Positions 1-6,414 are shown, numbered from the stretch's first letter. The stretch: 29,359 bases of DNA from an uncultured Oscillospiraceae bacterium (GCA_910588145.1 CAJUPO010000020.1:1-29359); one strand, 5' to 3'. Numbers and translations are program-made. The notes: a model not told the origin generated them from the sequence alone.

Positions 1-10
1 GGATTTTCAA

Positions 11-55
11 TGGTCTGAGTGACGGGACTTGAACCCACGGCCTCTACCACCCCAA
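11..55 (-). tRNA. 3' fragment of tRNA-Pro(GGG), prophage attL core
   Basis: Read on the minus strand, the block ends in CCA (bases 11-13) with discriminator A. Upstream of that come a 3' acceptor strand (15-21), a T-arm with loop TTCAAGT (22-38), a five-base variable loop and the 3' anticodon-stem strand GGTAG (44-48). The loop TTGGGGT (49-55) gives anticodon GGG, and C1-G72 with A73 is normal for bacterial tRNA-Pro. The match to a tRNA stops at base 55: the 5' anticodon-stem strand and everything before it are absent. This is what phage integration into a tRNA 3' end leaves at the integrase-proximal side. The partial structure is seen directly; the att role is inferred from the adjacent integrase. 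Confidence 0.8.
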
Positions 56-70
56 AGAAGTTTTATAAAG

Positions 71-184
71 TACGTCATATATTGTAAATACGTCGTAAAA
101 GCCGTGTTTATGCGGTTTGGAAGTTTTTAAATGTATTGTATAGTTTGAAAAAAACTGTTTTAAATGTCGTAGTAATGTCGTAGT
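71..184. repeat. Probable integrase arm-type repeats beside attL
   Basis: The motif AATGTCGTAGT occurs twice in perfect tandem at 163-173 and 174-184. A related TACGTCGTAAA lies at 89-99, with a shorter TACGTC at 71-76. Short direct repeats between the core site and the int gene are typical of arm sites bound by the N-terminal domain of tyrosine integrases. The repeats are visible; the binding role is inferred. Confidence 0.55.
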
Positions 185-186
185 GA

Positions 187-1314
187 TTATTTTAATTTTA
201 AAAGTTTTCTGACACTTTCTGGATCTGCATGCGCATACCTTTTTCTTAGCATTTTTAAATCAGAGTGGCCAAGAATATCTGCTACCGCGAAAAGATTTTC
301 ACCATCATTTACCCATATTGTAGCCCTAGTGTGCCTTAATTCATGAGGATTTAACATTGGAACGTCTATATTTTGTTTTATATAATAATCATGCATATCT
401 TTCATAAATACGTCATAATGCCGTCTGCTCCAAGTGCGTGGACTGCATACTTTATTTTTAGAATTGCATATAATGAATTTACTATTATTTTTATTGCTAT
501 TCAATAACTCTATAGTATCATCTTTAATTGGAATAACACGTTTCCTAAATTCATTTTTAGGTTCTCCTATAGCAATTTCCATTTTTCCGCTCTCAGCATT
601 TTGAACATCAGTTACACCTCTATTAATATAGATAAGTTTATTTTCCATATCTATATCATTCCACATAAGTCCTAATAGTTCACTGCGTGAAAATCCATAT
701 TCTAACATTAAGTATACACCTATCCCAAATCTGTGTATCTTTGTAAAGTTTAATACCAGTTCGCATTGTTCTTTAGTATAGGTCTGTTTTTCTGTAGATT
801 TTTTATTACTTGTTAGTTTAATATCTATGCAGGGATTTTTAGAACAAAAGTCATTTAATACCGCCATTTCAAATATTTTGTTAATACACATTTTATGTTT
901 TTTTAGTGTTTCAATTGATAGATCATGGCCTTTTTTCTTAAAGTATTGTTGTATATCTATTTGTTTAATTTCAGTAAGCTTTCGTTTACCGAAATAAGGA
1001 ATAAGATGATTATTTATTGAATTTTTATAAGTTAAGTTATAAGAACTATCTTTAATTGTTCCTTTTAGATTTTCAAGTACTATTTTAGCCCATGTATCGA
1101 AACATTCTTTTTTAGAAACAAATGGTGAATCGGTTTGCATTGAAACAGCTTGATCAATTTTAAATTGTTCAGCTTTAGCCTTAGCAGCTGATTTACTGAC
1201 GGAACTGTAAAAGCTTTTGCGGATAGGCTTACCGTCAAAAGTGTGTCCGATTGTTATTTTTACTTCATACATACCTGAAGCGTGGTTTGGCTTTTCCTTT
1301 TTAGGACGTCCCAT
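187..1314 (-). CDS. int: Phage tyrosine recombinase / integrase
   Basis: This 375-aa protein catalyses site-specific integration and excision at the neighbouring tRNA-Pro site. The N-terminal 60 residues form a basic AP2-like arm-binding region, residues 65-155 a SAM-like core-binding domain, and 175-370 the catalytic domain. The expected catalytic residues are present: R210 in GFSRSELL, a Lys near 253, H324 and R327 in PHELRHT, H350 in LGHSD, and the nucleophile Y360. The length is normal for Tn916/phage-type integrases. The ATG at 1314 is preceded by AGGAG on the minus strand. The gene is transcribed towards the att site and away from the rest of the phage. An excisionase (Xis) was not found. 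Confidence 0.95.
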   Translation of the reverse strand: MGRPKKEKPNHASGMYEVKITIGHTFDGKPIRKSFYSSVSKSAAKAKAEQFKIDQAVSMQTDSPFVSKKECFDTWAKIVLENLKGTIKDSSYNLTYKNSINNHLIPYFGKRKLTEIKQIDIQQYFKKKGHDLSIETLKKHKMCINKIFEMAVLNDFCSKNPCIDIKLTSNKKSTEKQTYTKEQCELVLNFTKIHRFGIGVYLMLEYGFSRSELLGLMWNDIDMENKLIYINRGVTDVQNAESGKMEIAIGEPKNEFRKRVIPIKDDTIELLNSNKNNSKFIICNSKNKVCSPRTWSRRHYDVFMKDMHDYYIKQNIDVPMLNPHELRHTRATIWVNDGENLFAVADILGHSDLKMLRKRYAHADPESVRKLLKLK

Positions 1315-1340
1315 AAAATTACTCCTGACATTTTTATTTA

Positions 1341-1369
1341 ATTATATCATAGTAAAAACTATAAAACAA
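1341..1369 (-). promoter_or_regulatory. Probable int promoter
   Basis: On the minus strand, TTGTTT is followed after 17 bases by TATAAT, with an extended -10 (TGA directly before TATAAT). It lies about 27 bases upstream of the int ATG. It is inferred from consensus match only. Confidence 0.5.
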
Positions 1370-1436
1370 TTTGCAGAATATAAGAAGTTTATGTAAATTA
1401 TTTGTCAGAGTTATATAAAAATGGCATATTATTGAG

Positions 1437-1465
1437 TTGACATAATCCTGTAAATAGTGTATAAT
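1437..1465 (+). promoter_or_regulatory. Consensus promoter of the antitoxin RNA
   Basis: TTGACA (1437-1442), a 17-base spacer and TATAAT (1460-1465), with TG before the -10. This is a perfect sigma-A consensus. No protein gene follows; the next element is a short RNA-like segment ending in a hairpin. Confidence 0.75.
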
Positions 1466-1471
1466 AATAAA

Positions 1472-1566
1472 AAAGGGGCATACCGATAGACGGTCGCTCC
1501 CGAATTTAAGGTTTTAGTTTAATAACCGTCCTCAAGTTGGAAGCTCAGGGCGGTTATTTCCTTTTA
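1472..1566 (+). ncRNA. Antitoxin RNA of a type I toxin-antitoxin locus
   Basis: The predicted transcript of about 95 nt starts a few bases after the consensus promoter and ends at the hairpin at 1521-1558. It begins with GGGGCATACC and contains GCTCCC, which can pair with the GGGAG ribosome site of the toxin mRNA. Its 3' part is the exact antisense of the end of the toxin mRNA. The architecture resembles Fst/par-type loci, in which two convergent RNAs share a terminator. RNA ends are inferred. Confidence 0.6.
1521..1558. terminator. Shared bidirectional terminator of the toxin-antitoxin pair
   Basis: A 12-bp stem pairs 1521-1532 with 1547-1558 (one G-T wobble) around a 14-base loop. T-rich sequence lies on both sides, so it can end both the rightward antitoxin RNA and the leftward toxin mRNA. 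It overlaps the toxin stop codon. Confidence 0.7.
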
Positions 1567-1655
1567 TTATGAAAGATTGCGTACATAAGTGTTGCAAAGC
1601 CTATAAAGACAGACGCGAACTGGAGTAATTCACTCCATGTAACAAAGTTATTCAT
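1554..1655 (-). CDS. Small hydrophobic type I toxin (holin-like / Fst-like)
   Basis: The gene encodes 33 residues. It begins MNNFVTWSELLQFASV, continues with a single hydrophobic membrane segment to about residue 28, and ends in a basic tail (HNKRK). Start W/SELLQF, one membrane span and a charged C-terminus are characteristic of putative holin-like type I toxins of Bacillota. The ribosome site GGGAGTG lies 7-13 bases before the ATG. It is the 3' arm of a small hairpin (CTCCC-GGAA-GGGAG), so translation of the naked mRNA may be self-limited. Expression would damage the host membrane unless antisense RNA blocks it. The family assignment rests on pattern recognition; the locus layout (two strong convergent promoters, shared terminator) supports it. 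Confidence 0.75.
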   Translation of the reverse strand: MNNFVTWSELLQFASVFIGFATLMYAIFHNKRK

Positions 1656-1720
1656 AGTAAATCACTCCCTTCCGGGAGCAAGGATTGACCGCCTACCGTT
1701 ATGGTATGCCCTTAAAGAAA

Positions 1721-1749
1721 ATTATACATTATTTGTCTGTATATGTCAA
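1721..1749 (-). promoter_or_regulatory. Consensus promoter of the toxin mRNA
   Basis: On the minus strand TTGACA (1744-1749), a 17-base spacer and TATAAT (1721-1726). This is a perfect consensus, facing the equally perfect antitoxin promoter. The leader of about 55 nt starts with GGGCATACC, almost the same 5' sequence as the antitoxin RNA. Confidence 0.75.
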
Positions 1750-1771
1750 TATAAAAAGGGTGGGAATTAGG

Positions 1772-1904
1772 ATGAATAAGCGTAAATCTGAAAACGGGTT
1801 TAAGCACTTGAAAGAAACATGCAAAAAACATGGAGTACAATTTTGATGAGCATTTTAATCAAGAAGTAAACTTTTTCTTAATAAAAAGTAAGAATATTTA
1901 TTGA
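1772..1904 (+). pseudogene. Short frameshifted remnant, unidentified
   Basis: A 24-codon frame starts with MNKRKSENGF and ends GVQF at a TGA (1844-1846). Removing one T from the TTTT run at 1841-1844 would join it to a second open frame reading DEHFNQEV and running to a stop at 1902-1904. The fused reading is smoother than either part alone, suggesting a decayed small gene. I do not recognise the family; it could also be chance. Confidence 0.3.
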
Positions 1905-1928
1905 CAAATAAAAAAAATGTGGTATAAT
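1901..1928 (+). promoter_or_regulatory. Strong promoter-like sequence upstream of the remnant region
   Basis: TTGACA (1901-1906), a 16-base spacer and TATAAT (1923-1928). The first coding trace downstream is the Fic fragment, and a terminator-like hairpin follows at 2160-2200. The promoter may therefore no longer drive an intact gene. Confidence 0.5.
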
Positions 1929-1948
1929 ATAAACAAAAATCAGCTAAG

Positions 1949-2081
1949 ATTATACATAAGGGTGTAACTCATGAAAATGAAAAACAAGATTATTTAAATA
2001 AATTATTAAAATTTCTTAACGATGATAATAGCAATTTTTCATTATCTATTTGATTATATTCACCCATTTTATGATGGGAAT
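1949..2081 (+). pseudogene. Fic-domain protein fragment (broken)
   Basis: One frame (from 1961) reads GVTHENEKQDY...LLKFLNDD. A second frame (2040-2081) reads HYLFDYIHPFYDGN, which is the start of the Fic motif HPFx(D/E)GNGR around its catalytic His. The two pieces are in the order and near-spacing of a Fic protein. They lie in different frames, with a short deletion between them, and the reading is lost right after DGN, so the invariant Gly-Arg is missing. Fic enzymes transfer AMP or similar groups onto target proteins. This copy cannot be active. Confidence 0.7.
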
Positions 2082-2159
2082 GTAACACAGATACACCAGC
2101 AGAAAGCGGCGTAACAGTGGCAAACTGCTTTGTACATAAAATTGAACAGCGTACATGCC

Positions 2160-2200
2160 AAAGGACATTTCATCTTTTGTTTAGGAGGCTGTCCTTTTTT
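2160..2200 (+). terminator. Terminator-like hairpin with T-tract
   Basis: AAAGGACA (2160-2167) pairs with TGTCCTTT (2190-2197), followed by more T residues. It lies after the Fic fragment and before the methyltransferase region. Confidence 0.55.
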
Positions 2201-2480
2201 GTACTTACTTTTAAGAGTATGGTATACCACATTGTACGTCATACGAATGCATGACTTCAATATGCCAGAAACCTTGCAAACACAGGCCTTTTCGAGCGTT
2301 CCACTCGTTACAGAGTGCTTGTTCGTATAACATATTTCTTGTTAATTCTGTATCGTCCTATTAGCAAATCCAATTATACATATAAGATGCAAATACAGTC
2401 TTTTGTGACTTATTGTATTCACTTGGCTATACTAGAACAGGGTGAATTTAGCGTAGATGTAATTAAGTTATTTCCAAAAA
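2201..2480. other. Gene-poor stretch before the methyltransferase operon
   Basis: The short open frames on both strands here have no ribosome site and no recognisable domain. A small inverted repeat, AGTC-N6-GACT (2397-2410), recalls the short palindromic boxes bound by controller proteins of restriction-modification systems. TATACT at 2431-2436 could be a -10, but no good -35 is seen. The actual promoter of the downstream operon could not be fixed. Confidence 0.35.
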
Positions 2481-2630
2481 ATGAAAATCATGTTGTATGC
2501 AATAGGTTTTTCTCAAGAACATTTCGCGGAAAAAGCAGGATTGCATACGACATATATTAGTGCAATAGAATGTGGAAAACGAAGTATTTCTTTAGACAAT
2601 ATTAAAAAATTGCTGACGCATTACAGATAG
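2481..2630 (+). pseudogene. Frameshifted XRE-family regulator (controller-like)
   Basis: The 49-residue reading contains a clear helix-turn-helix: GFSQEHFAEKAG-LHTTYISAIE-CGKRSISLDNIKKL. It resembles controller proteins next to cytosine methylases. After NIKKL the frame runs to TAG at 2628. Restoring one G near 2612 (TTGCTGAC to TTGGCTGAC) gives ADALQIDTYLLFIDQ, the normal C-terminal continuation of this family. This points to a one-base deletion. The N-terminus is also unusual: there is no ribosome site before ATG 2481 and the usual first helix is missing. It probably once regulated the methyltransferase gene that starts 57 bases downstream. Confidence 0.65.
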
Positions 2631-2687
2631 ACACATATTTACTTTTTATTGATCAAGAAAATTTCAATCAAAGAGAGGTGAGGTTTA

Positions 2688-3746
2688 GTGCTTTCTACCG
2701 CAATAGATTTATTTTGTGGAATTGGTGGCTTGACAAAAGGATTATCTCTGTCGGGTATAACTGTGCAAGCTGGTATAGATATTGATGATTCTTGTCGATT
2801 TGCTTATGAAAGGAATAATAATGCGCAATTCATAAATTGTGATATTACTTCTTTACAGGGAGAACATTTAAAGGCATTATATCCTGATAACACTACCCGA
2901 ATACTTGTCGGATGTGCACCGTGCCAACCATTTTCTAAATATACTAATCGCTATCGAAAAGATGGACCAACTGATGATAAGTGGAAATTATTATATTCTT
3001 TTGCAAGGTTAGTTCAGGAGGTAGTACCTGAAATAATTTCTATGGAGAATGTACCAGAATTAAAGAGTGAAAAAGTCTTTGTTGATTTTGTATCTACTCT
3101 GAAAGAATTGAATTATTATGTTAACTGGAAAATTGTATATTGTCCGGAATACGGTGTTCCTCAAAATCGTAAAAGACTGGTTTTATTGGCTTCTCGATTA
3201 GGAGAAATAAAATTAATTCCTCCGCTGTATGATTCCGAACATTATCCAACAGTACGTCAAGCCATAGGAAATTTGTCTGCATTAAAAAATGGAGAACAGG
3301 ATGCCAATGATTTACTTCATCGTGCTTGTCGGCTTTCACTCACTAACTTGAAAAGAATAAGACAATCTACTCCTGGGGGTACATGGCGCGATTGGGATGA
3401 AGAGTTACAATTAGAATGTCATAGAAAAGAAAGTGGAAAAACATATTCTTCTGTATATGGAAGGATGTCCTGGGATGAACCTTCTCCAACTATAACAACA
3501 CAGTTTTATGGATACGGAAATGGACGATTTGGGCATCCTGAGCAAGATAGAGCTTTGTCATTAAGAGAAGGCGCTATTTTGCAATCGTTTCCTCCGGATT
3601 ATGTTTTTATTGACAATGATCATCCATCGAACCGACGCGAAATAGGAATACATATAGGAAATGCTGTTCCTGTTGAATTAGGGCGAGCTATAGGGATCAG
3701 CATTCAACAACACTTACAGGAGGTAGAAGAAAATGCCGCGAATTAA
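2688..3746 (+). CDS. C5-cytosine DNA methyltransferase
   Basis: The 352-aa enzyme transfers a methyl group from S-adenosylmethionine to carbon 5 of cytosine in a specific DNA site. Motifs appear in order and intact: I (DLFCGIGG, 7-14), IV (GCAPCQPFS, catalytic C79), VI (ENVPEL, from E120), VIII (QNRKR, 159-163), and X (GNAVP, 324-328). The target-recognition region lies roughly at 185-290. GTG at 2688 is the start, preceded by GAGGTGAGG. The last 14 bases overlap the DUF262 gene, showing translational coupling. No classical restriction endonuclease gene is adjacent, so the partner proteins are the next two genes. The recognition sequence cannot be read from the protein. Confidence 0.95.
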   Translation: MLSTAIDLFCGIGGLTKGLSLSGITVQAGIDIDDSCRFAYERNNNAQFINCDITSLQGEHLKALYPDNTTRILVGCAPCQPFSKYTNRYRKDGPTDDKWKLLYSFARLVQEVVPEIISMENVPELKSEKVFVDFVSTLKELNYYVNWKIVYCPEYGVPQNRKRLVLLASRLGEIKLIPPLYDSEHYPTVRQAIGNLSALKNGEQDANDLLHRACRLSLTNLKRIRQSTPGGTWRDWDEELQLECHRKESGKTYSSVYGRMSWDEPSPTITTQFYGYGNGRFGHPEQDRALSLREGAILQSFPPDYVFIDNDHPSNRREIGIHIGNAVPVELGRAIGISIQQHLQEVEENAAN

Positions 3747-4779
3747 AAAAGATCATATTATTTCTACGGATGAAAAACAAGTTGCTGATCTGCAAATCAA
3801 AGAAATGCAGAAACAAATTGATTATGACACAAAAGATTTTACCATAGAACTTTTGATTGCAAAATTTAAAAAGAAAGACTTTTTTATCCCGTCATATCAA
3901 AGAAACTTTGTATGGCAATCTAAAAATAAAACACTTTTTTTGGAATCAATCTTTCTTGGTTTACCAATTCCGTTTATGTTTTTTGCAGATTGTGATAATG
4001 GTAAACAAGAGGTAATTGATGGTGCTCAACGTATGCAGACTCTTGTTGAATTCCACAATAATAAACTGCAACTTAGCGGCTTAAAAAATTTAACCAAACT
4101 TAATGGATTTTATTTTCAAGACTTATCTGATGCTCAGCAACGTAAATTTCTGAATAAAACCTTAAGGATTATTGTTTTGGAGGAAGATACACCTGCTGAA
4201 GCTAGACAGGATCTCTTCTATCGAATTAATACAACAGGAATGAAAGCTAATGATTCAGAAGTACGGCGTGGCTCTTATCCTGGTCCATTTACTGATTTTA
4301 TTGAAAAATGTTCTAAAGATGACACATTTGTTGAGCTCTGCCCTATGAGTGAAGATAGAGTTAAGAGACATGAACGATTTGAATTTGTTCTCCGTTTTTT
4401 TGCCTATTTAAATAACTATGAAAACTTTGTACATACTGTTAATGAATTTTTAGACGAATATCTCATTAATAATCTGGTAGATTTTGATGAATATACTTTT
4501 TACACAGATTTTCAATGCATGGTTTTTTTTGTAAAAGAAAACTTTCCTTTTGGCTTTGCTAAGACTGAAAAAGCGAAAGCAACTCCTCGTGTTCGTTTTG
4601 AAGCAATTTCTGTTGGCGTTGCATTAGCATTAAGAGAAAAGCCAGATTTAAAAATAAGCAATGTTGACTGGCTTGATTCTGATAAATTTAAAGAATACAC
4701 GACCTCAGATGCCAGCAATAATGAAGGAAAATTGAAATTGCGTGTTGAATATGTGAGAGATCAATTATTAAAAGGATAG
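3733..4779 (+). CDS. DUF262 (GmrSD N-terminal-like) protein
   Basis: The 348-aa protein has a ParB/Srx-like DUF262 fold. IPSYQRNFVW spans residues 52-61, DGAQR spans 96-100 (equivalent to the family DGQQR), and LFYRINTTG lies near 161-169. In GmrSD and SspE this domain binds or hydrolyses nucleotides and senses modified DNA, and a C-terminal HNH nuclease does the cutting. Here no HNH/DUF1524 domain is seen: the remainder (about 180-348) is helical with no nuclease motif I recognise. Start ATG 3733 has GGAGG just upstream, inside the methyltransferase gene. The position between a 5mC methyltransferase and a HEPN protein suggests it is a sensor or switch in a defence system. That role is inferred. 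Confidence 0.88.
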   Translation: MPRIKKDHIISTDEKQVADLQIKEMQKQIDYDTKDFTIELLIAKFKKKDFFIPSYQRNFVWQSKNKTLFLESIFLGLPIPFMFFADCDNGKQEVIDGAQRMQTLVEFHNNKLQLSGLKNLTKLNGFYFQDLSDAQQRKFLNKTLRIIVLEEDTPAEARQDLFYRINTTGMKANDSEVRRGSYPGPFTDFIEKCSKDDTFVELCPMSEDRVKRHERFEFVLRFFAYLNNYENFVHTVNEFLDEYLINNLVDFDEYTFYTDFQCMVFFVKENFPFGFAKTEKAKATPRVRFEAISVGVALALREKPDLKISNVDWLDSDKFKEYTTSDASNNEGKLKLRVEYVRDQLLKG

Positions 4780-4783
4780 TGCT

Positions 4784-5455
4784 ATGCAAAACACACTAAG
4801 CATTTTTGCTGACAGAAAGGAAGAAATTGAATTTTATTTTTCTGTTATGGTTGAAATTGATAATGGGAATCCTAATATAAAAACCGTTGACAATACACGC
4901 TTCTATAAAATTATGAAATCTAATTTTTTGCTAATGTTATATAATTTGGTTGAGGCATGCATCGTTAGTGGAATGATGGAGATTTACGAAGATTTGAAAA
5001 ACGATAATTGTTCTTATAATCAAGTAATTCGTGAGATTCAAGATATTTGGTCGAAATATAAAATAAACGAAATATATGGACCTGCCACAGAACGAGTTGC
5101 CTATGAAAATCGCGTTCAAGAAATTATTCGAAATATTACGACTAATGCACCGATTATTCTTTCAAAAGACGCTTTGGGAATTAGCGGTAATCTAAATGCA
5201 AAAAAAATTAAAAACATTTGCAATAAACATAGAATACGCTATCGTATAGAGACTTCAGGAGAATCTTTAGAACGTGTTAGAAGGGAGCGGAATAGCTTGG
5301 CACATGGAGATGTTTCTTTTGGTAATTGTGCAAGAGATTTAACTATTAGTGATTTAGAAAAAATTAAAGATGAAGTAATACTGTTTTTGACAGGTATCCT
5401 GGATGGAATGAAAAATTATTATGATCAAAAACTATACAAACTTCCAACAACTTAA
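4784..5455 (+). CDS. HEPN-domain protein (MAE_28990-like), candidate RNase effector
   Basis: The 223-aa, largely helical protein carries an RX4H HEPN signature, RNSLAHG, with R169 and H174 and the polar N170 in between. An N-terminal helix (SNFLLMLYNLVEACI, 46-60) is typical of the MAE_28990/MAE_18760 HEPN group. HEPN domains with this motif are usually metal-independent RNases acting in toxin or abortive-infection systems. The gene starts 4 bases after the DUF262 stop, with AAGGA as ribosome site, and is the last gene before a strong terminator. It is therefore the third member of one operon. The motif is seen; RNase activity and defence role are inferred from the family. Confidence 0.82.
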   Translation: MQNTLSIFADRKEEIEFYFSVMVEIDNGNPNIKTVDNTRFYKIMKSNFLLMLYNLVEACIVSGMMEIYEDLKNDNCSYNQVIREIQDIWSKYKINEIYGPATERVAYENRVQEIIRNITTNAPIILSKDALGISGNLNAKKIKNICNKHRIRYRIETSGESLERVRRERNSLAHGDVSFGNCARDLTISDLEKIKDEVILFLTGILDGMKNYYDQKLYKLPTT

Positions 5456-5518
5456 TGATAATTTTTTTAAAAGTGGGTATTCAAAAGCATTCGTAAATTT
5501 GATGATCATTAAAATATA

Positions 5519-5570
5519 ATCCTTAGTTTAGTCAACTCTTAAATGGAGTAACTAAGCTAAGGATTTTTTT
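5519..5570 (+). terminator. Strong terminator after the methyltransferase/DUF262/HEPN operon
   Basis: A 14-bp stem pairs 5519-5532 with 5551-5564 (one wobble) and runs into a seven-T tract. It insulates the cargo operon from the phage early genes. Confidence 0.85.
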
Positions 5571-5623
5571 ATTTTCAACATAAAATCACCTACACTGTTA
5601 AGAATAAAAATGGAGGGTGATCA

Positions 5624-5821
5624 ATGTTGATATATAAATGTGAATTAAAACAAATACGGGAAAGTAGAAATTTAACCATTCGTAAGCTTGCTGACGGGGC
5701 AGGAGTGTCGCGCAGCAGTATATGTGACATAGAAAATGGTAAGGTTGATATGAAAGTCTCAACCCTCGTTATTTTAGCTAAATTCTTAGGGTGCAATTTG
5801 TCGGATATCATAAAGTTTTAA
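5624..5821 (+). CDS. Small XRE-family DNA-binding regulator
   Basis: This 65-aa protein is almost entirely an XRE/Cro helix-turn-helix: LKQIRESRNLTIRKLADGAG, then VSRSSICDIENGK as the recognition region, then a short closing helix (VILAKFLGCNLSDIIKF). It has no dimerisation or protease domain, unlike CI/LexA-type repressors. GGAGGGTGA precedes ATG 5624. It is the first gene after the cargo terminator and heads the rightward early genes, so it may act as Cro-like or as the main lysogeny regulator. A possible operator palindrome sits just downstream (5839-5855). Confidence 0.85.
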   Translation: MLIYKCELKQIRESRNLTIRKLADGAGVSRSSICDIENGKVDMKVSTLVILAKFLGCNLSDIIKF

Positions 5822-5838
5822 TTTTTTGTTCTGTCTTA

Positions 5839-5855
5839 CCGGACAAGGTGTCCGG
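5839..5855. promoter_or_regulatory. Perfect palindrome, candidate operator
   Basis: CCGGACA-AGG-TGTCCGG: two 7-bp arms around 3 bases, 17 bases after the XRE stop codon. It is not followed by a T-tract, so it is a poor terminator and more like a dimer-binding operator. The XRE protein is the obvious candidate ligand. Confidence 0.4.
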
Positions 5856-5973
5856 AAAAGTTAATTTGGCGTGTCTTTATATATAGAGGGAAATTTTGTA
5901 TTAAGAAAAGATGTGAAAAAATGGTGGGTTTCCCTAAATATTTACAGCTTAAATTAGATAGGAGTTAATCAAA

Positions 5974-6153
5974 ATGTCAGGCAAAGAACAATTGGTAAAA
6001 ATATTGGTGGAAAAATTAAAAATGAAAGTGAAATTAAATCCATGTCCGTTTTGCGGTTTACAGGCGCGAATTAGAAAAATAAATGATAAGCATTATGCGG
6101 TTACATGTATAGTGAATTGTGCTGGAACAAGAGGGCTATCGTATGACAAATAA
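5974..6153 (+). CDS. Small zinc-ribbon protein (Lar-like)
   Basis: The 59-aa protein has C24-P-F-C27-G and C45-x3-C49, a treble-clef/zinc-ribbon pattern like the Lar family of phage restriction-alleviation proteins (CPFCG near the start, a second Cys pair about 20 residues on). ATAGGAGT lies 10 bases before the ATG. The end overlaps the next gene by 11 bases. If Lar-like, it would modulate host type I restriction, but this family name is often given on the CPFCG motif alone, so function stays open. Confidence 0.7.
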   Translation: MSGKEQLVKILVEKLKMKVKLNPCPFCGLQARIRKINDKHYAVTCIVNCAGTRGLSYDK

Positions 6154-6316
6154 AAATTTACAGACGATACAAAAGCGAGTGCTTGATATATACAATTACT
6201 ACAAGGGTAAAATAGAACTTTTACCGGAAGATAAGAAAAGCATATCGAATATAAATTGCTATATTGACGCGCTGGAAAAGGTTATGAAAATAATTCAAGA
6301 GGAGGTTAAAAAATAA
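6143..6316 (+). CDS. Small hypothetical early phage protein
   Basis: It is a 57-aa charged, helical protein starting MTNKNLQTIQKR. ATG 6143 is preferred over the upstream in-frame GTG at 6119 because GAGGG lies 7 bases before it and because it gives the compact overlaps typical of this cluster (11 bases with the previous gene, one base with the next). I do not recognise a family. Confidence 0.6.
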   Translation: MTNKNLQTIQKRVLDIYNYYKGKIELLPEDKKSISNINCYIDALEKVMKIIQEEVKK

Positions 6317-6405
6317 TGAAGTGTAAAGACTGCAAGCACCGTAAATATTGTTTTGAAAGTTCAAGGCAATATCCATGCAGGGAGTTTAAAAAGAGAAAAG
6401 CGTGA
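6316..6405 (+). CDS. Tiny Cys-rich protein
   Basis: A 29-codon gene starts at TAATG, overlapping the preceding stop by one base, with AGAGGAGG 10-17 bases upstream. It begins MKCKDCKHRKYC and has a fourth Cys at residue 21, so CxxC-x5-C-x8-C could hold one zinc ion. The basic tail ends KKRKA. Such mini zinc fingers are common in phage early clusters. Function unknown. Confidence 0.6.
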   Translation: MKCKDCKHRKYCFESSRQYPCREFKKRKA

Positions 6406-6414
6406 GGTAATATT

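Noticed and set aside
2069..2330. Two overlapping opposite open frames of about 65 codons
   Set aside because: Neither has a ribosome site or recognisable domain, they cover a terminator-like hairpin, and one would begin inside the region next to the Fic scar.
5906..5962. Short frame in the gap after the XRE gene, ending KKWWVSLNIYSLN
   Set aside because: About 29 codons from a TTG without a ribosome site; no support beyond an open frame.
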